23,859 bases of DNA from JAQGMO01 sp050954505 (GTDB lineage: Bacteria > Pseudomonadota > Gammaproteobacteria > Burkholderiales > Burkholderiaceae_D), in NCBI GenBank assembly GCA_050954505.1, contig JBPBPY010000130.1:1-23859 (forward strand), written 5' to 3'. Positions 14,589-21,557 of the stretch are shown here, one piece after another. A program made the position numbers and the translations under genes. The notes under the pieces were generated by a model. That model did not search any database, was not told the origin of the DNA, and worked only from the letters and a program-made list of their open reading frames with translations. Numbering within the stretch: the first letter of the stretch is position 1; every line of letters begins with the position of its first letter.

Positions 14589-16370
14589 ATGACCACAGTC
14601 GATCGCTCGATATTAGAACGCGCAACGCTGGAAACAGCAAAACATGTGCAAGCCCACCGGCGCCTGCAGCTTCAGCTCGACCTGGCCGATCAGTTGCAAA
14701 AGGAGTCGGAGGTCAAGCCCATTACCGAGATTGCCTGTGCCTTGCTGGGTAAATATCTCGGTGCATCGCGCGTGTATTACAGCGAGATCGAAGACGCCGA
14801 CATGATCTTTCGCGTACCGGCAAGCTGGCTGTCGTCAAATGATCTGCCCCCTTTGCCAAGCGCCTGCGGCATTGCCGATTTTGGCGATCCGCTCAATGAA
14901 GCCATTCGCACCGGCGCCGAATTCGTCATCGACAATGTCCGGTCCGACCCGCGCACCGCGCCCATGGCCGACGCATTCACGTCCATTGCGATCGAGTCGA
15001 TCCTGATCGTGCCGATCAAGAAGACAGCACACATCAGCACCCACATCAATGTCACCTCGGATGTACAACGCAACTGGAGCGCCGACGAGCTCGACTTGGT
15101 CAATGACATGGCCAGGCGCACCTTTGACGCCATCGAACGCGCGCGCGCGCAAGCGGCCTTGCAGGTGGAACTGGAAAACACCCGGCGTGCTGAAGCGGCC
15201 TTGAAAATGGCCGACAAACGCCGCAATGAAATGCTGTTGATGCTGGCCCATGAGTTGCGCAACCCGATGGCGCCCATCAGTGCGGCAGCCGACCTGCTGA
15301 CGCTGCCAGGCCTGCGGGAAAAACAGATCCAGTCGGCGACCCGGATCATTACGCGCCAGGTGGGCCACATGGCCAACCTGATCGACAACCTGCTCGACGT
15401 CTCCCGTGTCACTTCCGGCAAGACCGAGTTGGCGCATGTCGACGTCAGCCTTGATGATGTACTCGCCGCTGCGGTCGAACAGGTGCAGCCGCAAATCGTC
15501 ACCCGCAACCATGTCCTGCTGCAGACCCGCACTGCCGAGGCAGTGTACATCAGGGGCGACCGCAATCGGCTGGTGCAGGTGGTGACCAATTTGCTGGGCA
15601 ATGCAGCGCGCTACACGCCTGCTGGCGGGCGCATTGAATTGACGGTGGAAGCCTACAGCGCCGACGTCATGCTGCGCGTGAGCGACAACGGCGCCGGCAT
15701 GAGCGCCGAACTTGCTGAACGGGTATTCGATCTGTTTACCCAGGCCGAGCGCCAGCCCGACCGTTCACAGGGAGGCCTGGGGCTGGGCCTGCCATTGGTC
15801 AAGGCACTGGTGGAGCGGCATGGCGGCAAGGTGACGGTGCATAGCGCAGGGCCGGGCCAGGGCTGCAGTTTTACCGTCCTTCTGCCACGCCTGCAGCTGG
15901 CCAATCCGGTTCCGGCTCTGCCTCCTGCTGCCGGGCTGGCTGCGCAGCCAGTGGCGGCGCCGCGCAGTTCGATGAAAATCCTGATCGTCGACGACAATAC
16001 CGATGCGGCCGACACCCTGGCCATGCTCGTGGAAGCCTCGGGCAACATCCCCACGGTGGAATACCATCCCTTGCGCGCACTGGAACGCGCCCGCACCCTG
16101 ATACCCGACGCCTGCCTGCTCGACATCGGCCTGCCCGACATGGATGGTTACGAACTGGCGCGCCGTCTGCGCCAGCTGCCCGGCATGTCCGGCGCCCTGA
16201 TGGTAGCGGTATCCGGTTACGCCCGCCAGCAAGACCGCGACAATGCCCACGCTGCCGGCTTCAACCAGCATTTCGCCAAACCGGTCGATGGCACCAAACT
16301 CATCGACCTGCTGGTGCGCAATGCGCGGCTGATTGGCAAGCCGGCGGCAGGCTCTGCCGTCATTCAGTAA
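14589..16370 (+). CDS. Hybrid sensor histidine kinase, GAF-HisKA-HATPase-REC
   Basis: A 593-residue soluble hybrid kinase. A helical lead-in (residues 10-40) is followed by a GAF domain (about 42-190) and a coiled linker (ARAQAALQVELENTRRAEAAL). HisKA comes next, with phosphohistidine H221 in LMLAHELRNPMAPI. HATPase has N box (VVTNLLGNAARYTPAGG), G1 (SDNGAGM) and G2 (GGLGLGLPLVKALVERHGG). A Pro/Ala linker leads to a receiver domain (about 462-580) with the acidic pocket VDDN and phosphoacceptor D512 in LLDIGLPDMDG. There is no DNA-binding output domain. The frame is open to 14529 with a TTG. The ATG at 14589 is preferred, though its Shine-Dalgarno match is poor. It may hand phosphate to, or share a pathway with, the divergent GAF kinase. 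Confidence 0.93.
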   Translation: MTTVDRSILERATLETAKHVQAHRRLQLQLDLADQLQKESEVKPITEIACALLGKYLGASRVYYSEIEDADMIFRVPASWLSSNDLPPLPSACGIADFGDPLNEAIRTGAEFVIDNVRSDPRTAPMADAFTSIAIESILIVPIKKTAHISTHINVTSDVQRNWSADELDLVNDMARRTFDAIERARAQAALQVELENTRRAEAALKMADKRRNEMLLMLAHELRNPMAPISAAADLLTLPGLREKQIQSATRIITRQVGHMANLIDNLLDVSRVTSGKTELAHVDVSLDDVLAAAVEQVQPQIVTRNHVLLQTRTAEAVYIRGDRNRLVQVVTNLLGNAARYTPAGGRIELTVEAYSADVMLRVSDNGAGMSAELAERVFDLFTQAERQPDRSQGGLGLGLPLVKALVERHGGKVTVHSAGPGQGCSFTVLLPRLQLANPVPALPPAAGLAAQPVAAPRSSMKILIVDDNTDAADTLAMLVEASGNIPTVEYHPLRALERARTLIPDACLLDIGLPDMDGYELARRLRQLPGMSGALMVAVSGYARQQDRDNAHAAGFNQHFAKPVDGTKLIDLLVRNARLIGKPAAGSAVIQ

Positions 16371-16413
16371 ATCCGGTTCAAGCCTATGCATCCAGGCAAA
16401 GGCCAAAAACACT

Positions 16414-17052
16414 TCACTTGTTCGGCTGTGGGGTAACGCGTAGATACGACCGCTCTGCGGTGTAGCCCTTGGGATACTTCTGCTTGATCACGGCCTCATC
16501 CTGGACGGTCAGCGGGATGATGACGTCATCGCCATCGCGCCAGTTGCCGGGGGTGGCGACGGTATAGCCATCGGTCAGCTGCAACGCGTCGATCACGCGC
16601 AGCACTTCGTCGAAGTTGCGTCCGGTGCTCATGGGATAGGTGATGGTCAGGCGCACCACCTTCTTCGGGTCGATGACAAACAGCGAGCGCACGGTTGCGG
16701 TGGCCGACTGGTTTGGATGGATCATGTCGTAGAGTTGCGAGACATGTTTGTCGGCATCGGCGATGATGGGAAAACCCACCACGGTCTTTTGTGTTTCCTC
16801 GATATCCTTGATCCACGCCACATGCTTGTCGGCCGGGTCGACCGACAGCGCGATGGCCTTGACATTGCGCTTGTCGAATTCCGGTTTCAGTTTGGCCGTC
16901 AAGCCCAGTTCGGTGGTGCAGACCGGGGTAAAGTCGGCCGGATGGGAAAACAGCACCACCCAGGAATTGCCTGCCCATTCATGGAAATGGATTTTGCCGA
17001 TCGATGAATCCTGCTCGAAATCAGGGGCGATGTCGCCTAATCGTATTGTCAT
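16414..17052 (-). CDS. 1-Cys peroxiredoxin, Prx6 family
   Basis: A 212-residue cytoplasmic thiol peroxidase that reduces hydrogen peroxide and organic peroxides. The catalytic motif is HPADFTPVCTTELG with peroxidatic Cys45, the only cysteine in the protein, as expected for the 1-Cys (AhpC/TSA, Prx6) class. The Prx6-type C-terminal extension is present (TPGNWRDGDDVIIP and YPKGYTAERSYLRVTPQP). The ATG at 17052 is preceded by AAAGGAGCG, a strong ribosome binding site, and a good promoter lies just above it. It converges with the hybrid kinase gene (44 bp between stops) and starts 240 bp from the end of dsbD on the same strand, but its own promoter makes it an independent unit. Confidence 0.95.
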   Translation of the reverse strand: MTIRLGDIAPDFEQDSSIGKIHFHEWAGNSWVVLFSHPADFTPVCTTELGLTAKLKPEFDKRNVKAIALSVDPADKHVAWIKDIEETQKTVVGFPIIADADKHVSQLYDMIHPNQSATATVRSLFVIDPKKVVRLTITYPMSTGRNFDEVLRVIDALQLTDGYTVATPGNWRDGDDVIIPLTVQDEAVIKQKYPKGYTAERSYLRVTPQPNK

Positions 17053-17087
17053 GGAACGCTCCTTTTTGTTGGTCGGCTCAAACGAAG

Positions 17088-17116
17088 ACTATAGACCGCA
17101 TCGACGAATGAACCAA
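17088..17116 (-). promoter_or_regulatory. Sigma-70-type promoter of the peroxiredoxin gene
   Basis: On the minus strand TTGGTT (-35) and TATAGT (-10) are separated by 17 bp. Transcription would start near 17081, giving a leader of about 30 nt that includes the strong ribosome binding site. No full OxyR-type ATAG repeat array is visible. Confidence 0.55.
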
Positions 17117-17292
17117 CGATTATCCACGGATATGCAAATTACTTCTCCACATGTGGAAGCATCTGGAGAGCTTGGCGCCCACAGGCCGGCAGCCGGCAGC
17201 CACGGCAGCCGCGGCCAGCCGCAGTGCAGCCGGGGCAACGATGTCGATGCGCACCTCCTGGGCGGCAGCATGCTCCCCGCTGCAGCGCGCAT

Positions 17293-19296
17293 TCAGCCCT
17301 GGGTTCTTTGCACCAGGCCCAGCGAGTTCAGGAAGCGTTGCGCATCCTGGTAACCGATCACGCGCGCCGGGGTAATCTCGCGGCCCTGGCCGTCGAAAAA
17401 CAGGATGCCGGGCGGGCCGAACAAACCGAAACGCTTGAGCATGGCACGGTCGTCGGCAGTATTGGCAGTGACATCGATTTGCAGCACCAGCAGACGATCG
17501 AGCTGCGCCTTGACCCCGGCATCGGTGAAGGTCGTGTTCTCCATCTCCTTGCAGGACACGCACCAGTCGGCATAGAAATCGAGCATGGCTGGCTGGCCAC
17601 GATGCTCGGCCAGCGCCGCATCGAACTCTGCTTCCGAGCGGACCTGCATGAAGACCAATTTGTGGTCCTGCCTGCCGCCAAAATGCGCCAGCGGCATCAG
17701 GGCATCGCGCCCACCGCTGGCCACGCCAACCAGCTCCAGCAGGCCGAAAGCGGCAAACAGCAGTCCAACCGCCCTGCCCTGCCAGCGGCGCTGTCCGGAC
17801 CACAGCAGCCAGGACCCGTAACCTGTGCCCAGCAAGGCCCAGCCCATCAGCACCAGCCAGGATGGCAGTACCGGCGTTACCATCCACAAGGCCACGCCCA
17901 GCATGAGGACGCCAAAAAAGGATTTTACCGCTTCCATCCAGGCGCCTGCCCGCGGCAGCAGCGAGCCTGCCGACAGGCCCAGCAACAGCAAAGGCACACT
18001 CATGCCCACTGCCAGCGCGAACAGGGCGCTGGCGCCCACCACCACATCCCGCGTCTGGCTGATGTAGACCAGCGCGCCTGCCAAGGGTGCGGCCACGCAC
18101 GGTCCGACGATCAGCGCCGACAAGGCGCCCATGAAAAAGCTGCCCAGCCAGCGGCCCGAACCTTGCCGCTCGGCGGCGCGGTTCAGTCCACCTTGCAACA
18201 CGGCGGGCATCTGCATCTGCCACAAGCCGAACATCGACATTGCCATGCCGGCCATCAGCAGGGCGAACAGCCCCAGCACCCAGGGTTTTTGCAAGGTGGC
18301 AGACAAGCCTTCGCCAATCAGGCCGGCAGCCGTGCCAAGGGCGGTATACACCAATGCCATGCCCAGTGAATACGAAAGTGAAAGCAGGAAGGCACGGCGC
18401 CGTCCAGATGCTGCGCCATTGCCCGCGCAGGCACGGTCGCCGACGATGATCGACGACAGGATCGGCAGCATCGGCAGCACACAGGGCGTCAGTGCCAGGC
18501 CCAGGCCCAGCAACAGGAACAGCGGCATGATCAGTACCAGATTGCGGCTTTTCAGCGATGACTCGATCTGCCCCATTTCCGAGTCCAGTGCGGCGTAGGA
18601 AGAAGACATGGCGGTTGCCGGCAATCTCGGCGCCGCAGTCAGCTCTCCCTGGGTACCATTGCGGGGCGACACCGGTGGCGTCGACATGCCTGGCGTGGTC
18701 GATGGCACCGGGCTGGCATTTGGCGCTACCGGTCCGGCCTCGTTCTTGCCGAACAAGTCCCGCGCAACGGCCAGCAAGCCAGTGGCGCTGACCGGGGAAA
18801 GACGGGCCTGCACTTCCATCGGGCTGTAGCACAGCCCCTGGTCGGCGCAGCCCTGGCTGCTGGCCAGCAGCGTGAAGGCGCTACCGGCTTCGACAGGAAT
18901 GGTGATGACCACCGACTGGCGGTAGGTCTCGACATTTTTCTGGAAAGTCTTGTCGAATTTCACCGTGCCCTGTGGATAATGCGGCGCCGCCAGCGTGGCG
19001 CCCTCGGCAGTGAAGGCAAACCGGTCGCGGTACATGTAGTAACCATCGGCGATGTCGTAACGCACCTCGATGGTCCTGGCGTCGAGCATGCGGGCGGCAA
19101 AACGGAATGCCACATCCGGGGCCAGGTAATCGTCCTCTGCATGGGCCGGCGATGCAAGCAGGAGCAGCAGCAAGCCGGCGATGCCCAGCACCATCGACAC
19201 CTGTCGATGCAGCAATGACGCACAGGCACTGGCACGCTGCGACAACCGTGCCGGCAATGAGCGCTGCCTTGAACACCAGGATGGATTTTTCAACAC
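17293..19296 (-). CDS. dsbD: Thiol:disulfide interchange protein DsbD
   Basis: Carries electrons from cytoplasmic thioredoxin across the inner membrane to periplasmic oxidoreductases, which serve among other things cytochrome c maturation. All three parts are present. The N-terminal periplasmic domain has C150 and C156 (CADQGLC). The transmembrane core has about eight spans and the two key cysteines in LTPCVLPMLPIL and GPCVAAPLAG. The C-terminal thioredoxin domain has WCVSC (C579, C582). A signal peptide core ends in ASPAHA near residue 53. The 667-residue frame begins with GTG at 19296, which gives an unusually long n-region. An ATG at 19194 with AGGTG upstream leaves almost no n-region, so the true start is uncertain and may be a non-ATG codon between them. 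It follows the ABC permease by 38 bp and may be read from the same transcript. Confidence 0.95.
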   Translation of the reverse strand: MLKNPSWCSRQRSLPARLSQRASACASLLHRQVSMVLGIAGLLLLLLASPAHAEDDYLAPDVAFRFAARMLDARTIEVRYDIADGYYMYRDRFAFTAEGATLAAPHYPQGTVKFDKTFQKNVETYRQSVVITIPVEAGSAFTLLASSQGCADQGLCYSPMEVQARLSPVSATGLLAVARDLFGKNEAGPVAPNASPVPSTTPGMSTPPVSPRNGTQGELTAAPRLPATAMSSSYAALDSEMGQIESSLKSRNLVLIMPLFLLLGLGLALTPCVLPMLPILSSIIVGDRACAGNGAASGRRRAFLLSLSYSLGMALVYTALGTAAGLIGEGLSATLQKPWVLGLFALLMAGMAMSMFGLWQMQMPAVLQGGLNRAAERQGSGRWLGSFFMGALSALIVGPCVAAPLAGALVYISQTRDVVVGASALFALAVGMSVPLLLLGLSAGSLLPRAGAWMEAVKSFFGVLMLGVALWMVTPVLPSWLVLMGWALLGTGYGSWLLWSGQRRWQGRAVGLLFAAFGLLELVGVASGGRDALMPLAHFGGRQDHKLVFMQVRSEAEFDAALAEHRGQPAMLDFYADWCVSCKEMENTTFTDAGVKAQLDRLLVLQIDVTANTADDRAMLKRFGLFGPPGILFFDGQGREITPARVIGYQDAQRFLNSLGLVQRTQG

Positions 19297-19334
19297 TGCG
19301 TCAATTCCATTTCAATTGTCTTCCTGTCGAACCA

Positions 19335-20120
19335 TTATTTGAACAAGCGCCGGCGCGTCAATACGGTCGCCAGATAAAAACCTGCAACGCAATACGCCGC
19401 CAGCACCGCCACGTGCAGCATTGCATGCGGCGGCCACTGGCCCAGGATCAGCGGACGCACCAGGCTTACCGCCGCATTGAGCGGCAGGATCTGCGCCAGC
19501 AGCTGCAGCCAGCCTGGCAGTTGCGCCGTCGGATAATACACGCCCGAGAGAAAAATCATCGGTGTGAGCAGCAGTGTGAAGTAATACGTGAAGAATTCAT
19601 AGCCGCGCGCCACTGCATTGGCAACCAGCCCGAGCGATGCAAACGTCATGCCGACCAAGAACAGCAGCGGCAGCACCAGCAGCACATGCGGATGCAAGCC
19701 GATACCCAGTGCAAACATCACGGCCAGGATGGCAATTGCGGAAAACAGCGACTTGGTGGCGGCCCACAGCATTTCGGCCAGCACCACGTCATCGAGCGCC
19801 AGCGGTGCATTGAGCAGCGCATCCCAGGTCTTTTGCACATGCATGCGCGAGAACGCCGAATACAGTGCTTCAAACGAGGAAGCCATCATGATCGACATGC
19901 AGATCGAGCCCGAAGCCAGGAAATGGATGTACGGAATGCCGTTGACGGTTTTCAGCAGGCTGCCCAGGCCGTAGCCAAAGGCGATCAGGGTAATGAGCGG
20001 GTCGGCGATATTGCCCAGCACACTGGCCACGGCCAGCTTTTTCCAGACCAGGAAATTGCGTTGCCAGATCGGGTAAAAGCGGCTGGAAAATGCCGGCAGG
20101 GCATACAAATTCGAATTCAA
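19335..20120 (-). CDS. nodJ: ABC-2 type permease, NodJ-like exporter subunit
   Basis: A 261-residue inner-membrane protein with six predicted spans, including the ABC-2 signature region near the fifth span (PMIFLSGVYYPTAQLPGWLQ) and the cytoplasmic loop FSRMHVQKTWDALLNAPL. It pairs with the ATPase encoded just upstream. The family covers NodJ of rhizobia, but in Burkholderiales close relatives are common outside nodulating strains, so the substrate is unknown. The chosen start is TTG at 20120, with AAGGGGAG eight bases upstream; no ATG occurs near the expected N-terminus. Between this gene and its ATPase lies a 275-bp gap filled mainly by an 8-bp repeat array, unusual for such a pair, which is normally tightly coupled. 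Confidence 0.88.
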   Translation of the reverse strand: MNSNLYALPAFSSRFYPIWQRNFLVWKKLAVASVLGNIADPLITLIAFGYGLGSLLKTVNGIPYIHFLASGSICMSIMMASSFEALYSAFSRMHVQKTWDALLNAPLALDDVVLAEMLWAATKSLFSAIAILAVMFALGIGLHPHVLLVLPLLFLVGMTFASLGLVANAVARGYEFFTYYFTLLLTPMIFLSGVYYPTAQLPGWLQLLAQILPLNAAVSLVRPLILGQWPPHAMLHVAVLAAYCVAGFYLATVLTRRRLFK

Positions 20121-20211
20121 GGCTCAGCTCCCCTTTCGGTTGTTCTCAGTTGTTCTCGGACGCGCTCGGTCGCTCACTTGCGTTCTGTTGCGCAATCGGC
20201 CAATCATCCAG

Positions 20212-20379
20212 TTGCTCGATTGCTCGATTGCCCAGTTGCTCAACTGCTCAATTGCTCAATTGCTCAATTGCTCAATTGCTCAATTGCTCAATTGCTCAAT
20301 TGCTCGATTGCTCAATTGCTCAATTGCTCAATTGCTCAATTGCTCGATTGCTCAATTGCTCAGTTGCTCAACTGCTCAG
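20212..20379. repeat. Tandem octanucleotide array, about 21 copies
   Basis: The plus-strand unit TTGCTCAA repeats without spacers for 168 bp. Variant units (TTGCTCGA, TTGCCCAG, CTGCTCAA, TTGCTCAG) lie at the two ends and at two internal points, and long runs of identical units lie in the middle. It sits 16 bp beyond the stop of the ATPase gene and about 90 bp before the TTG start of the permease gene, inside a presumed operon. On the transcribed strand the unit (TTGAGCAA) puts stops in all frames. The DNA between the array and the permease start also has degenerate TTGTTCTC-like copies. Confidence 0.97.
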
Positions 20380-20395
20380 TTGCGTACCTTCACGC

Positions 20396-21328
20396 TCAAT
20401 CGCGCATCTCGCGGCCGGTCAGTTTCATGAACAGGTCTTCCAGGTTGGCAGGCCGGTGCAGGTAGCGCACCCCGCTGACATTGGCCAGGCTGTCGATCAG
20501 TGGCTGGGCATCGTCGACATAGCAGAACACGGTTTCGCCGCTCAGTTCGATGCGCGCTGCCAGGGAACGCCCGACCTGCTCGCCCCATGCCAGCGCATGT
20601 TCGCCATACACCTCCACCACCTGGCGCTCGATATGGGCGGCAATCAGCGAGCGCGGTGTGCCTTCGGCAATCATCCTGCCATGGTCGATGACGGCCAGGC
20701 GGTCGCACAGGCGCTCGGCTTCATCCATGAAGTGGGTGGTCAGCAAAATCGTCTTGCCATTGGCCAGCAGGCTTTTCAGCCGTTCCCAGATCATGTGGCG
20801 GGCCTGCGGGTCCAGGCCGGTGGTTGGTTCATCCATGAAGATCAGGTCGGGATCGTTGACCAGCGCACGCGCCAGCGTCAGGCGCCGTTTCATGCCGCCA
20901 GAGAGTTCGCCGATGCGGGCATCCTTCTTGGCCGTCAGGTTGGCAAACTCGAGCAGGGCGGGAATGCGCGCACGGGTGGTCTTGTCGTCGATGCCGAAAT
21001 AGCGCCCGAACACTTCCAGGTTTTCCGTCACGGTAAAGTCGGGATCGAGATTGTCGCCCTGCGGCACCACGCCCACGCGCACCCGGGCAGCGCGTGCAGC
21101 GGCAGGCACCGGCTGGCCCACCAGCGTGATGGCACCGCTGTCGGGCATGGCCAGCCCCAGGCACAGGCGCAAGGTGGTGGTCTTGCCGGCGCCATTGGGG
21201 CCGAGCAAGCCGTAACATTCGCCGCGCCGCAAGGCAAACGACAAGCCATCGATGACCACCGTACGCGCTTCGCCCTGGCCATAGGACTTGCGCAGCTCGG
21301 AGACGGAAAGAATTGCGGGTTCGGACAT
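20396..21328 (-). CDS. nodI: ABC transporter ATP-binding protein, NodI/DrrA family
   Basis: A 310-residue cytoplasmic ATPase energising the NodJ-like permease. Walker A is GPNGAGKT (residues 43-50), Q-loop VVPQGDN, signature LSGGMKRR, Walker B LIFMDEPTTGLD and H-loop TTHF. The region after about residue 225 is the C-terminal extension typical of drug- and oligosaccharide-exporter ATPases. The ATG at 21328 lies at the normal distance before the first strand; its Shine-Dalgarno match is weak. The symbol reflects the closest family name. True nodulation-factor export is not implied, as no nod genes are present. Divergent from the LRR gene with 229 bp between them. Confidence 0.9.
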   Translation of the reverse strand: MSEPAILSVSELRKSYGQGEARTVVIDGLSFALRRGECYGLLGPNGAGKTTTLRLCLGLAMPDSGAITLVGQPVPAAARAARVRVGVVPQGDNLDPDFTVTENLEVFGRYFGIDDKTTRARIPALLEFANLTAKKDARIGELSGGMKRRLTLARALVNDPDLIFMDEPTTGLDPQARHMIWERLKSLLANGKTILLTTHFMDEAERLCDRLAVIDHGRMIAEGTPRSLIAAHIERQVVEVYGEHALAWGEQVGRSLAARIELSGETVFCYVDDAQPLIDSLANVSGVRYLHRPANLEDLFMKLTGREMRD

Positions 21329-21438
21329 GCGGCGCCGTCTTTCTGCAATGGTTGAATGAGGACCAGGACCTATTCTACAAGCGAGCGCAAGCCTTCACGG
21401 TCTTGTGCCGCGCAAGTACCGCCACCGCAACAGTCGAC

Positions 21439-21466
21439 GGAACCAATCATCTCTGGTTGCCACTCA
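21439..21466 (+). promoter_or_regulatory. Perfect HrpL-type hrp box before the LRR gene
   Basis: GGAACC, 15 bases, then CCACTCA: an exact match to the HrpL consensus GGAACC-N15/16-CCACNNA. All 10 or 11 fixed positions agree and the spacing is right. It ends 91 bp before the ATG at 21558, a distance usual for hrp-regulated genes. It is intergenic and points toward the LRR gene. HrpL is the extracytoplasmic-function sigma factor of group I Hrp type III secretion systems. Confidence 0.8.
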
Positions 21467-21557
21467 TGGGCAATTGGACATGCCCGGCGTCTGCACGTTG
21501 CCACCGGGCGCTCACGCCGCACCATGCAGCGGCGCCCTCGACAGACAAACGTTCATC

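Noticed and set aside
17120..18832. A 570-codon open frame on the minus strand
   Set aside because: It overlaps dsbD in another frame on the same strand. Its Arg/Gly/Ala-rich translation is typical of a shifted GC-rich gene, whereas the dsbD frame contains all catalytic cysteines and membrane spans.
20212..20379. Possible CRISPR array
   Set aside because: The repeat unit is only 8 bp and the copies touch each other; there are no spacers and no cas genes.
19107..21355. Long plus-strand open frames crossing the octanucleotide array, with repeating Leu-Leu-Asn-Cys-Ser-Ile-Ala-Gln
   Set aside because: The 8-bp unit has no stop in any plus-strand frame, so it opens frames by chance. They run antisense to the clear NodI/NodJ and DsbD genes and have no family resemblance outside the repeat.
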